A DNA stretch of 25,233 nucleotides from Schoenoplectus triqueter (GCA_964058805.1 CAXKVV010001803.1:1-25233), one strand, 5' to 3'. Counted from the first letter of the stretch, positions 10,337-20,920 are shown. Notes: generated by a model from the letters alone, not told the origin. Program-made: numbers and translations.

Positions 10337-11279
10337 ATTCTAGATTAATTAAAATAACAAAAAGAGAGTTGAATCTTGCTTCTTTTTTTTCTCACTTTCT
10401 TATGTTATTTTTCTTTTCCTTCGTTTTTCTTCTGTTTCAGCTTGTAAGGAGAGATATTGTGCTCTAGTATTTTCTTTCTTTCTTTAAAAGATACTAGCAA
10501 ATGTTCAAAAGAATTAATAGTCTTATGTCGTGTTAGTGACAATCAATATTTGTTAACTATTTAATGCAAACCTCTTAGCTTAACATTCAAAATTAAATAG
10601 TACAAATATTTATTAAAAAAAAGTTAGTAAAGTCTACCGCAATGAAAATTTGATCACTCAAGTCAAACCAGAATTTATCAGTCATGGTTTGTATTAGTGA
10701 CAATATGATTGATTGGTACAATCATGAATTTTGATGGGAGTACTTCTTAATATCTGTTTCATTATAACTTAAGCGGAGACCTTTTTGAAAGCCCTATTCT
10801 CACAAAAGGAACGCCTTGCTGAACTATGCCAAGCAAAATACTGTTGGGCGGATGAAACAAAAGGAGCAGAAACACCACGTCTTCATCTATGGAGTCACCA
10901 ATTCTAAAGAATGAAATAAAATAATATAACAATTAACAGATTTAAGAGCAGAAATAACCTCTTTCTCATTTCAGAGTATTTGAATCTTTTCACAGATGAT
11001 AATAAAAATGTTGGAGAGTGAAGCTCTTTGCATCTTTTAAAACCTGAATCAGCGAGACATTATTAGCTAAACACAACAAAATTCATATATGAGATTCATA
11101 CTCTGTAGCAGTACCAGTAACGGAAGAGTTGAAAGGTACATGGGACAGAAAACATAAACTGCGAATAACAAATACTGAATGCATACCTACCGCCATCCAA
11201 CAAAAATATGCTTGTTCCACCATTACGTGATAAAGAGTAGTTAAATTAGTTTGAGAGAATATTATTACTGGCTGGTACC
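10337..11279. other. Intergenic DNA downstream of PRXIIE
   Basis: This is the pyrimidine-rich 3' flank of PRXIIE followed by AT-rich DNA. On the minus strand a short open stretch near 10795-10860 (ending in residues SFCENRAFKKVSA) looks mildly protein-like and could be a remnant of the RING gene's last exon, but an in-frame stop precedes it and no acceptor fits. No gene is called. Confidence 0.4.
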
Positions 11280-11423
11280 TTAGAGAGAAATGGCAACTGG
11301 CAAGGCATCGAGGGCAGTCTTTAAAACAATAACGTCAGATATAAGCATCCGCTTTCTTCCATTTGGAGGCTTCAGCACTTCATCTGTTACCTTCTTTGGC
11401 TTGAAGCAGAAATGACACAACAC

Positions 11424-11579
11424 CTTATCTTCCAATGGGGCACCAAAGAAACTATTATGTACCAACTTCACTTTACATGGCATCTGGTATCTGGTATGAA
11501 TCTTATCTTCCAATGGGGCACCAAAGAAACTATTATGTATCAACTTCACTTTACATGGCATCTGGTATCTGGTATGAAT
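11424..11579. repeat. 78-bp tandem duplication, 77/78 identical
   Basis: 11424-11501 and 11502-11579 are consecutive copies differing at one base (GTACCAAC against GTATCAAC). The unit is 26 codons, so in the minus-strand reading it duplicates a 26-residue block (MPCKVKLIHNSFFGAPLEDK plus six residues) without shifting the frame. The near identity means the event is recent. Confidence 0.9.
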
Positions 11580-11664
11580 AATTCATAGCTCTTTTCAAAT
11601 TTTACAAAGACCTTGTATCTGGTATGAATAATTCATACCTCTTTTAAAAATTTACGAAGACCTT
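11565..11664. repeat. 50-bp tandem duplication next to the 78-bp one
   Basis: 11565-11614 and 11615-11664 are consecutive copies beginning GTATCTGGTATGAATAATTC and ending AAGACCTT, with about four mismatches. The left copy overlaps the end of the 78-bp repeat through the shared word TATCTGGTATGAAT. Confidence 0.85.
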
Positions 11665-13014
11665 GTGTTAGTCCAAAGAAAAACTCTTCATTGCACAACA
11701 AGCTTATACCAATTCAACAGGGCTCATTCAATTAGATGGAACAATTAAATATGTATGAATAAGCATTGTTTATCAGTCTACTAAATCGGATTTCAGTTCA
11801 CAGATATTGAGTGCCTATCTTCAATAATTGCAACAAGTTAACGATTCTGCTGCATATACTCTGGATATACAATATCTTAATGACTGGAGAATTGGAAGGA
11901 ACCTTTTGAAAGTAGGTGGAGACGTCAGAAGCTCATCTTCTTCAACTGGTACATGGACTCGACATGGACCAGCTATAATTGGGGCTGGAACAGCTGCAAA
12001 AGAATCCTGAGGTGGTTGTTTCCTTGTCAATTTTAATGATACTGTGTCAGAACTGTTGATACCCGACCTTTGGACATTCTGTGAACAACAACATTTTAAA
12101 AGAAATTCGGAAGCATTTACATATGTTTGTATTATCAACCCTGGCACAATTGAATTGAGTTTAGAAGCTAGAAAATTCTTCTTTTTCTCAGTGAAATTAA
12201 CAATTGGTTGTACAATGCACATATATATGATAAATGAGAAGTAATAATATCATAGCTGTTTGGGAAAACTACCATTCCAAAGGCAGCAGGAGCTGATTCG
12301 ATATCCCTGTCTCCAGTAAGTGAACTGGCTTCCCTCCTTTGACAGCACAGTCTTTTTACCCATCATTCTTTAGTCTTTACTGATTCTAAGACAATTGAAA
12401 TACCTGAATGCTATCGGGAGCTGGTACGTGACTGGATTCTCCCACTGGAGAGCCATTTTCACTGTCTTGGACTTGCACGGAAGCCTGCATCTCATGATAT
12501 CTCCTCAGCATATCCTCAAAGTACACAGCCAATGAAGAAATTGCCCAGTTAGAAACATACTCCTTTTGAGAAGACTTGCTTCACACGTGGGGCAAACACT
12601 GAGTACATATACAGGCAAGCATTCCCTGCAAATTACATGCTTTCAGAAAATAAGTCACTACTCAAATATTAGATTATTTTAAGTAAATGCATCATACTTG
12701 CAGATGACATGGCCACATGTCAACATGGTTGGTTGTTGAAGCATCTTTTTGGTGTTAGAAAAAATAGAAATTGTTAGTGTATTCATGTTAATTTAAGTCA
12801 TGTCAGAGTAAACTAATTTAAGTCTTTCAACTTCATATCACCTACAGTGTGAACAGATCCGAAAGTAGCGCAGAGCAGCCAACAGAAGTGGTAATTTTGC
12901 CGCAAAAGTTGTTTTGTGAAGCAATTATAAAAAAAGCCCTCACCATGAAATATTTGATATAGTAAAAGATAGGGGACTGTCGTACATATCGACTTAAATA
13001 GAAGCATGTAGGAC

Positions 13015-13036
13015 TGTGTGTGTGTGTGTGTGTGTG
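13015..13036 (+). repeat. (TG)11 microsatellite
   Basis: Eleven consecutive TG units, a simple-sequence repeat likely to vary in length between individuals. Confidence 0.9.
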
Positions 13037-13198
13037 ACACAGAGGGAGAAATAGACTTACAACACTAATGTCAACACCGGGTCAATTGATGTGTATCAAA
13101 ATTAAGAGGAAAAAAGTTTAAAAAAGAACTAAATTCAAATTCAAATTAGAAGGAAAAATTAGAAGGACTAAATTCAAATTAGAAGGAAAAATATAATA

Positions 13199-13650
13199 TT
13201 AAAACAAACTGATGCAATTACCCAGATTTTCCTGTATCGAGAACGGCAGACCGAACACGAAGAGAAGATAGTGAAGAGGTGGAGGGGAGAGGGCGTAGTG
13301 AAACATGAGACGGTACAGCGCCACGAAGCAAGGAAGAGAGGCGAGACGGGGAAGAAAGGACTGAAGGCGGAGGCGTAGGGAGGACTGCCGACGTCGAAAG
13401 AAGAAATTACCCATTGTCCGAATCGACTGGAAACCTTGATGCCAGTGTTAGTCGGATCTGAGTCGGCGAGCGAGAGACAGAGACAGGAAGAGACTTGAGC
13501 GAGTGAGAGCGGGTGCGCGTGAGAGAGACGGTCGGTGTGTAGGTTCTGATCGAGAGGGGGCAGAGGGTGTGATCTCGAAGAGAGCGCGATTTCAGCGAAA
13601 AAATAGAGATCAGACGGTAGAGGATAAACTTGGATATTAAATCAGACACG
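13199..13650 (-). other. Probable leader / first exon of the RING gene
   Basis: On the minus strand this segment is GC-richer than its surroundings and strongly pyrimidine-rich (CTCTCTC..., CCCTCTCC), typical of a plant 5' leader. An ATG at 13414-13412 in the context ACAATGGG opens a 71-codon frame of low complexity (MGNFFFRRRQSSLRLRLQSF at its start) with no recognisable domain. Donor-like GGTAATT words follow the ATG and also occur near 13222. The position, 450-900 bases upstream of the RING exons on the same strand, suggests one transcription unit, but I cannot connect the splicing. Confidence 0.35.
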
Positions 13651-13670
13651 TTTTTTTTTAGAACTCTAAA

Positions 13671-14062
13671 TCTGAACCTGAAAATTTTATATTTAAGTAA
13701 AATTAAAAATAAATATTGAGATAATTATAACCGAATTACACGATTTATAATCTATGAGTTTAGCATTCACATAGAGTGCTTTCACTTTACGGAATAGCTA
13801 CTAATGTAGAGTTCTCCTACTTGACGAGATTGATACTCATGTGGCGTGACTAAATTTTTAATTTTCTTTCCTTTTCTCCTTTTTGTCTCTCACGTTGGAC
13901 TGAATAAAAAAAATAAAAAAATTGACTCGATGTGGATGATAATTTCGTAAAGTGAAAACACGCTAAACCCATAGAGTATGAATCTCAAATTTCATTATAA
14001 TTTATTTTAATATTTAATTTTACTTTTATTTTTACTTAAATATAATAAAATCAGATCTGAAC
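13671..14062. mobile_element. Foldback MITE upstream of the RING gene
   Basis: The left arm (13671-13793) runs through TATATTTAAGTAAAA, TATGAGTTTAGC and TTTCACTTTACG. The reverse complement of the right arm (13944-14062) shows TATATTTAAGTAAAA, TATGGGTTTAGC and TTTCACTTTACG in the same order, separated by a roughly 150-base loop. Similarity fades at TCTGAACCTG / TCAGATCTGA, which I take as the ends. No clear target duplication and no ORF were found. Confidence 0.6.
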
Positions 14063-16130
14063 GGCATTACATTTTTTTTAAAAAGTATTTTTAAGATTTT
14101 ACTTTTTTTTCTTAAATATAAAATAAACTCAGTCCTTTTGTTTAGAAAGTTGAGTTTGTCGATTGTTCTACGATATATGTAATGATAAAATTTGGACTTT
14201 CATGTATGTAATAAAGCCAACCTTTTACATAACCCCGGGTGCGATAAAATACAAGTCATGTGAATTGGTGAGGAACTAAACCCCAAGCCACATAAACTTG
14301 TTTAGAACATTCTCTGAAAAGATTTTCCTCATGCTAGCAGTTTTGTGGAATTCCAATTTGAAATCTATAACCGCTGATTGGTCATTATGGATCGTGTAAA
14401 AAATAATATAAGAATAGATGAATTGAGAATAGTAAATAAAAATAAAAAAATAATGAATTTTAGGTTAGTACGAAAATAGTGAAAAAAAATATTATTTTCA
14501 ATGGTACAAATATTATTTGAATTATATATTTAAAATAGCGATTGAGGGAATATATAAATTAATAATTATTTATTAATTTTCAACCAAATCTTATTTCTTT
14601 CATTGCTTTGAAGAAACTCTTTAACCATCCAATGCTTAATTAAAATATTACATAGTTAATTACTAAAATTAAAAAATAACTAAAAAAATAGTTCAAAATC
14701 AAACACACGTCAATTTTTTTGGCAGATGCAATTGATCTATGGTTTTTTTGTTTCATCGCAATAATCTAGGTTTCAAGGAAATCAAACACAGTTCTGATTC
14801 TGGAACCATCTCAATTTCAGCTAACCACTTGATTTATCTGCTGGTAACGAACTGGTACTTACCAAAATGAACCACCGAGTAAGCACTGCTCAATTGTACC
14901 AGTACCAAAATGTAGCTGGTAACAAAACTGGTACCGGCCACTAGTTGGTAACAAATCAATACCAAAATTCAAAATGTATATATGTTCAGGGGTGAATGTA
15001 GGATTTTGGTCAGGGCAACAATTATCAGATTGTAATATTTTATCGGGTTCAAATCCATTAACTAATCGGATACTAAATAAAAAAAATTAATAATTTAATA
15101 TATATTCTTACCTAATAAAAAATTTATTAAAGTAATAACATTTTATATATTAAAAATAACAACAAAATAAACCTCAAAATAATAGATAATTAAGTTGATG
15201 AAGAAAGTTTCCGTCTACCGAACTTTATATTTTGATATATTTATATAATTATTTTATTATGCACGATATTAAATATTTTATTTTCAATAAAATTAATCAG
15301 ATAATTGAGGGTGGCAAAAAAAATTAGAGGGAAGACAAACTACCGAATACATTATCGAAAAATACTATTTTTCAAATTTCTAGGGCCTGCATATGTCAAT
15401 CGATGTTGCAAAAATTGATACGAGAAGTAACGAGTGATTTATTGTTGTTGCTTTTCTTGTTTGAAACTAGATCAAACAAGAGATCCACCGGGAATCAATT
15501 AAATCATGGGAGTCTCCCTATCTTAAAAAGAGCTAGGACTGAATTGATCCATTTATTTGGATATTTTAAGACGTGAATTTCCAAAATTATCCTTAACTTT
15601 AAATTGTGCGGTTGAGATTAAAAGTTTTGTTCATCATGTGCGGTTCTTTCTTCTCCAATTGAGTCGACTTTTTTTCGCTAACTACTTCTTTCGCAACCTG
15701 TGCCATATCCCTTCACGATATCATTTTCCGACAACAGCGAACGTCTGTCCCCCCTCGCGTCTCTCTATCAATTTTGAAAAAAGAAACCTCCCTCATAATG
15801 CCATCGAACATTGCTTATTTTCCGCCTTCTCTCGCACAATCGAAGGAATCGCCTCAAATCGATCCACATCGCCTCCTCTTTGTCTCGCTTTCAATACAAA
15901 ATTTTGCCTCTCTCTATAGTGCTTTCACGTGGTCCTGCATCGTGTGCCTTAGAGAGCAAGCAAGAGGAGTCGAGGGAGGGTTGCAGTCCATGTGGTTGTG
16001 TTCCCGACTTTAGAAACGGAGAAGGAACAAGGGAGGGTTGCAGTCCGAGATGGAGAAGGAATAAAGGCCTCAACCTAACTTTCTCAATGACGTCTAATCC
16101 CTAGGCCTATGAGTAGAGTATAGGTGTGGA
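14063..16130. other. AT-rich intergenic DNA, no supported gene
   Basis: 14842-14960 contains repeated variants of CTGGTAAC and ACTGGTAC/GGTACC on both strands. 14990-15340 begins AGGGGTGAATGTAGGATTTTG and contains GGGTGGCAAAAAAA, resembling a common plant interspersed repeat, but its ends are not defined. 15640-16080 is GC-richer with several overlapping ORFs in all frames and a 16-base direct repeat GGGAGGGTTGCAGTCC (15974-15989 and 16031-16046). It may be the leader of the HISN5 remnant that follows. Confidence 0.45.
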
Positions 16131-16137
16131 GTCTGTC

Positions 16138-16194
16138 ATGGCATCCCCATCTTCTGCTCAAATCCAGGCCGATTCTTGCCTCCATGCCTTCTCT
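16138..16194 (+). pseudogene. Possible HISN5 first exon, part 1 (before copia)
   Basis: An ATG at 16138 opens a frame rich in Ser and Ala (MASPSSAQIQADSCLHAFS) that runs into the 5' LTR. On the far side of the retrotransposon the same phase continues from 20926 as HFSSSRSASLM before a stop. The composition suits a plastid transit peptide, expected for the dehydratase whose later exons lie at 21088-22260 on the same strand. The link is by position and composition only; transit peptides are too variable to confirm it. Confidence 0.35.
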
Positions 16195-16518
16195 TGTTGA
16201 AACTAATATTTTTTATTTTCTATATTTGTATTAAATAGAATGTGGTTTTCTATGTTGAGTTAAGGAATTTTACGAAGAGTTATTTTCTATAGTAAACAAA
16301 GAGTTGTCTAGAAAATAGTATAATTAAATGAATGGTGTGGTAAACAAAGTGATATAATTAAATGTGTGGATTGTTTCACAAGGTTAATCTCTTATAAATA
16401 GAGGGATTATCATTTTGTAATGTATGAATCAAAGAAAAACAGAAGTATATTTTTCTGCTCTTCTTTCTCTCTTCCACTATAATTACTAAACAAAATAATA
16501 TAAGGTCATAGGCCAACA
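16195..16518 (+). repeat. 5' LTR of the copia element
   Basis: It begins TGTTGA and ends CCAACA. A TATA box, TATAAATA, is at 16393-16400, about 125 bases before the LTR end. It matches the 3' LTR in length, with about 21 substitutions and no indels. Confidence 0.97.
16393..16400 (+). promoter_or_regulatory. TATA box of the 5' LTR promoter
   Basis: TATAAATA followed by GAGGG, conserved in the 3' LTR at 20795-20802. Transcription of the element would start some 30 bases downstream. Confidence 0.75.
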
Positions 16519-16522
16519 TAAG

Positions 16523-16534
16523 TGGTATCAGAGC
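16523..16534 (+). other. Primer-binding site (tRNA-iMet)
   Basis: TGGTATCAGAGC, four bases after the LTR, is complementary to the 3' end of plant initiator methionine tRNA, the usual primer of copia elements. The gag ATG follows after a single base. Confidence 0.95.
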
Positions 16535-16535
16535 T

Positions 16536-17591
16536 ATGGCTCTCCATGGAAGCGCGCACGGTGTGCAACCCGTGTTCGATGATGAAAGTTACGACTATTG
16601 GAGTATCAAGATGAAGACTCTCTTGATCTCGCAAGATTTGTGGGACATGGTGGAAGACGATGGTGTTGTTGAGGAAGGTGATGGAAAAGAAAAGAAGGGC
16701 ATTGAGACTTCGGATGAGGCGAAAGAAAAGAAGAAGAGAGATGCAAAGGCTCTCTATTTGATTCAACAATCTATCTCCGATAAAAATTTTCCGAGAAACA
16801 TTGGTGCTAGAAGTGCGAAGGAGGCGTGGGAATTTTTGCAAAAGGAGTTTCAAGGCACCGACAAAGTAAGAAGTGTAAAACTTTTGACTTTAAAAAGAAA
16901 TTTTCAGAATTTACAAATGAAGGAGAAAGAAGTATTGAAAGAGTATTTTTCTAAGGTGATTGAGTTGGTGAATCAAATAAAAAATTTGGGTGAAAATTTG
17001 AGCGATAAAGTGGTGTGCGAAAAAATTCTCATTAGCCTCTCTTCCAAATACAACAATATTGCAACAATTATTGAAGAAACCAAAGATATTTCCACATTAA
17101 GTGTACAAGATTTGATGGGTTCTCTTGAGATGCACGAGCAAAGAATGAATAGAAATGACGAGCAATCATTAGAAAGTGCTTTCCAAACAAAGGTGAATGT
17201 GAAGGAGCCGCGCAACCAAAATGCGAGCAGTGGAAATACATCTCGTGGTGGTCATGGTGGTGGTCGAAGCAGAGGTAACTATGGTAGAGGAGGTGATAGA
17301 TGCAACAATCAAGGTAATGAAGTAAAAACATATCATTATTGTAAGATGTCGGGTCACATAGACAAATTTTGTAGAAACAAAGGGAAACCTCAATGTTACC
17401 ATTGCAAGAAGTTTGAGCATATTGAAAAATTTTATAGATTGAAGAATGGTGGCAGTCAAATTATGCCGAAGAAAAAAAGAATGATAAAGGTGAAAAAAAG
17501 AATGATGAGAGTACATTTTATGCATGCCAAGCGGCGATGGAAAAGAAGGATGATGTGTGGTTTGTTGATAGCGGGTGTAGTAATCACATGA
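16536..17591 (+). pseudogene. copia gag (capsid/nucleocapsid), frameshifted at its end
   Basis: The 351-codon ORF starts at the ATG just after the primer site. Residues 16-200 contain the copia capsid pattern: YDYWSIKMKTLL near the start, then AWEFLQKEFQG and YFSKVIELVNQI. Residues 230-255 are Gly/Arg-rich. Two CCHC zinc knuckles follow, each missing one ligand: in the first, the position of the leading Cys is Tyr266 (YHYCKMSGH ... C279); in the second, the final Cys is Tyr300 (CYHC ... Y300). Cys-to-Tyr is a G-to-A change. From about residue 305 the frame is wrong, and the copia-like sequence (AEEKKNDKGEKKNDE and on to the protease) continues in the next frame. Nucleic-acid packaging by this gag is probably lost. 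Confidence 0.9.
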
Positions 17592-20500
17592 CCGGTGACG
17601 AGTCTATTTTTTGCAAGCTTGATACGACCGCCACTACTCAAATCACAATGGGTAATGGTGCGGTTGTGAATTCTAAGGGTAAAGGCACGATTTTCGTTAA
17701 TTCCAAGAAGGGCCGGATGTTGATTCATGATGTATTACTTGTGTCAGAGTTAGCGCAAAATTTGCTAAGCGTTGGGCAATTGATTGAGCATGGTCATGAT
17801 GTTCATTTTGAGGGGGAGACGTGCAAGATCTATGATAAGCTAGAAAATAAAAGACAGTTGATGGCAACCGTGAACATGGAGCGACACCGAAATTTTTCTC
17901 TCACTCTCAAACCCGTAAGAAATGTTGCTTTGAAAGTTGAAGTAGAAGACATGTCATGGTTGTGGCACAAGAGGCTTGGACATGTGAACTTCGAAAGCTT
18001 GAAGATGTTGAGTAAAAAAAATATGGTGTATGGCTTACCGAATATTGAGGACAAGAAAGATGTGTGTGAGGCGTGTGCTCTAGGTAAGATACACCGAGAA
18101 ACATTTCCGAAAGAGAAGGTATGGCGAGCAAAAGAACCTTTGGAGCTTGTTCATACCGACATTTGTGAGCCGATGAGCACAAACTCGCATGGAGGAAATC
18201 GATATTTTATTAATTTTATTGATGACTTTTCTCGAATGTGTTGGGTATATTTTTTGAGACAAAAATCAGAAGATTTTTCGGTTTTTAGAAAATTTCAGAA
18301 AATGGTTGAAAGACAAAGTGGCAAGTTGTTAAAAAAATTGAGAAGTGATAGAGGTGGTGAATACAATTCTAAAGAGTTTGACAAATTTTGTGAGGATATT
18401 GGTGTTGAAAGTCAAGTGACAATCGATTTTACACCGGAACAAAATGGCGTAGCGGAAAGAAAAAATAGAATTGTTGTTGAAATGGCTAAAACTATGATGA
18501 AAGAGAAGGGTCTTCCTTTAACTTTTTGTGCAGAAGCAACATACACGGCGGTTTACTTGTTAAACCGGTGTCCCACGAAGGCAGTTGAGAACAAGACACC
18601 ATTTGAAGTGTGGAGTGATGGTGGAAAGCCATCGGTGAATCACTTAAAAATTTTTGGATGTGTTTGCTATGCGCATATTCCGAAAGAAATGAGAAACAAG
18701 CTTGAAGACAAAGGTGAAAAATGTGTGTTTGTTGGTTATAGTACCAAGTCAAAGGGTTATAGGTTATTTAGCTTGAAAAGGAATAAGGTGATTGAAAGTC
18801 GTGATGTGATTTTTAGTGAAAAAGATAAGTGGGATTGAAAACAAAAGAATGTTAAGAGTGTGTTTAATCCATTAGAATTTGACGCACAAGAAGAAACAAG
18901 TGGTGCGCATACAAGTGAGAATGATGAAGAAGAAGAACAACCGCATTCTCCAACCATGGATGCCGGGTCAAACTCATCTACTTCAAGTTCTACTCCGGTC
19001 AAAATGAGAAGGTTAAGTGATATTTATGCACATTGTATTTTTTGTGTTGTTGAACCAGAAAGTTTTGAGCAAGCGGTTCAAGAGGAAGTTTGGAGAAATG
19101 CTATGGAGGATGAAATAAAAATGATTGAAAAGAATGAAATATGGGAGTTGGTTGAAAAACCGAATGAGAAAGATGTTGTTGGGTTGAAGTGGATTTACAA
19201 GACAAAGACGAATCAATATGGTTCGGTGCAAAAGTGCAAGGCGAGATTGGTGACAAAGGGCTATTCACAACAACCTGGGATTGATTATCAAGAGACATTC
19301 GCACCTGTTGCAAGGCATGAAACAATAAGGATGTTGATCTCATTAGCCGCATATAAAGGTTGGAAGATGTTTCAACTTGATGTTAAATCAGCCTTCTTGA
19401 ATGGAGTGTTGAAATAAGAAGTTTATGTTGTGCAACCACAGGGTTTTGAGGTTGAAGGTGAAGAAGAAAAAGTGTACAAATTGAAGAAGACATTATACGG
19501 GTTAAAGCAAGCACCTCGTGCATGGTATGACAATATTGATGCATACTTCACCGAAAAGGAATTTAGAAGAAGTCCAAGTGAGCCGACACTCTATGTCAAG
19601 CATGGTGAAACCGGTATGCTTATTGTTTCTCTTTATGTCGATGATTTGATATTTATCGGAAATGATGAAGAGATGATGCATGAGTTTAAAAATAACATGA
19701 TGAAAAAATATGAGATGAATGATTTGGGGTTGCTACATTATTTTTTGGGCATTAAAATTGATCAAAGGAATGATGGAGTTTTTATTTCTCAAAAGAAGTA
19801 CGCTCAAAATATTCTCTCTAAATTTAAAATGGAGAATTGCAATCCCGTGATGACACCATTGTTGGTAAATGAGAAGTTGGTAAAAGAAGACGGTAGTGGT
19901 GATGCCGATGCAGCGCAATACAGAAGTTTGGTTGGGAGTTTGCTATATCTTACCACTACTAGACCCGATATCATGTATTCTTCGGGATTATTGTCCCGAT
20001 TTATGCATCAACCGAGCAAAACACATTTTGGAGTTGCAAAAAGAGTATTGAGATATGTGCAAGGTACAAAAGATTATAGCTTAATGTTTGAGAGAAATGA
20101 AAGTGAAGATATAGAGTTATTTGGTTTTTGTGACAGTGATTGGGCAGGGAGCATGGATGACATGAAAAGTACATCCGGGTATTGCTTTACACTCGGATCG
20201 GGTATTTTTTCGTGGGCTTCAAAGAGACAAGAAAGAGTGGCGCATTCATCCGCTGAAGCCGAATATGTGTCGGCAAGCGAAGCAACTAAACAAATGGTTT
20301 GGTTGAGAATAATTTTAGGTGACATGGGGGAGAAACAAGACATGGCCACGGTTCTTTTTTGTGACAACAAGTCTGCAATTGCTATGGCGAAAAATTCGGT
20401 ATTTCATAGCCGAACCAAGCATATCAATCTCAAGCATCATTACATTAGAGAAGCCGTTGAGGATAAAGAGGTGGTGATAAAACATGTGAAGACAGGAGAT

Positions 20501-20602
20501 CAATTGGCAGATATTTTCACCAAGGCACTTCCGTGTGATAAGTTCGTGTACCTTAGAGAATTATTGAGAATGATAAATAAAAATATTAAGGGAGAGTGTT
20601 GA
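17457..20602 (+). pseudogene. copia pol: protease, integrase, RT, RNase H, two stops
   Basis: A single frame carries the whole pol. Protease has the active site FVDSGCSNHMTG. A GAG-pre-integrase zinc region follows (WHKRLGH ... CEACALGK). The integrase catalytic triad is present as D208 (HTD), D271 (SDRGGEY) and E307 (NGVAERKN), counted from the ATG at 17537, with the 35-residue spacing of DD35E. After a TGA at 18836-18838, where a TGG codon is expected, the RT begins (AMEDEIKMIEKNEIWELV, KARLVTKGYSQ, FQLDVKSAFLNG). After a TAA at 19415-19417, where GAA is expected, the RT continues with LYGLKQAPRAWY and the catalytic YVDD (19634-19645). RNase H has CDSDWAG, SSAEAEY and CDNKSAI. The final TGA lies inside the first bases of the 3' LTR. 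The catalytic residues themselves look unharmed. Confidence 0.95.
20588..20596 (+). other. Polypurine tract
   Basis: AAGGGAGAG lies directly against the 3' LTR and would prime plus-strand DNA synthesis. Confidence 0.85.
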
Positions 20603-20920
20603 AATTAATATTTTTTATTTTCTATATTTGTATTAAATAGGATGTGGTCTTCTATGTTGAGTTAAGGAGTTTTATGGGGAGTTATTTTCTGTGGTAAACA
20701 AAGAGTTATTTAGGAAATAGTATGATTAAATGAATGGTGTGGTAAACAAAGTGATAGAATTAAATGTGTGGATTGTTCCACAAGGTTAATCTCCTATAAA
20801 TAGAGGGATTATCATTTTGTAATGTATGAATTAAGGAAAAACAGAAGTATATTTTTCTGCTCTTCTTTCTCTCTTCCACTATAATTACTAAATAAAATAA
20901 TATAAGGCCATAGACCAACA
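20597..20920 (+). repeat. 3' LTR of the copia element
   Basis: 324 bases, starting TGTTGA and ending CCAACA, followed by the target duplication TCTCT. The TATAAATA box is at 20795-20802. About 20 of the 21 differences from the 5' LTR are transitions. Confidence 0.97.

Larger units (their letters stand above)
11280..12744 (-). pseudogene. RING-finger gene, damaged, several exons
   Basis: Consecutive minus-strand segments look like exons. Segment 12744-12698 encodes MLTCGHVICK and ends at a GTATGA donor. Segment 12625-12404, after TTTGCAG, continues in phase as ECL..., CPTCEASLL, giving the C-x-H-x2-C-x2-C ... C-x2-C half of a RING domain typical of E3 ubiquitin ligases. After CPTCEASLL the protein-like frame jumps to another phase (YVSNWAISSLAVYFEDMLRRY), implying a 1-2 base indel; each single frame meets a stop. 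Further exon-like pieces are 12336-12273 and 12078-11821 (KLTRKQPPQDSFAAVPAP). A final ORF at 11561-11280 contains CHFCFKPKK and ends in a TAA. The first RING cysteine pair (C-x2-C) is not visible upstream. I do not recognise the specific family. An intact gene using unusual splicing is possible but less likely. Confidence 0.45.
16195..20920 (+). mobile_element. Ty1/copia LTR retrotransposon, complete but inactive
   Basis: The 4,726-bp element has two 324-bp LTRs starting TGTTGA and ending CCAACA, flanked by a perfect 5-bp target duplication TCTCT (16190-16194 and 20921-20925). Inside are a tRNA-iMet primer site, gag, then protease, integrase, reverse transcriptase and RNase H in the order that defines the copia superfamily (integrase before RT), and a polypurine tract. 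It cannot make its own proteins: gag and pol are separated by a frameshift near 17440-17457, pol has stops at 18836-18838 and 19415-19417, and both gag zinc knuckles have lost a cysteine. By eye the LTRs differ at about 21 sites (93.5% identity), which under usual plant rates would mean an insertion a few million years old. Confidence 0.97.

Noticed and set aside
14990..15340. Repeat-like segment starting AGGGGTGAATGTAGG
   Set aside because: It resembles a common plant interspersed repeat, but I could not find paired ends or a target duplication, so no element is called.
15557..16104. Three overlapping plus-strand ORFs of 79-120 codons
   Set aside because: They overlap each other in different frames, have no domain-like sequence, and the region is better read as GC-richer leader or decayed DNA before the HISN5 remnant.
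16523..16534. tRNA-like sequence TGGTATCAGAGC
   Set aside because: This is the retrotransposon's primer-binding site, not a tRNA gene; no cloverleaf surrounds it. No tRNA, rRNA or CRISPR array was seen anywhere in the window.
16506..20503. Many minus-strand ORFs across the retrotransposon
   Set aside because: All lie opposite gag or pol; the plus strand carries every copia motif.
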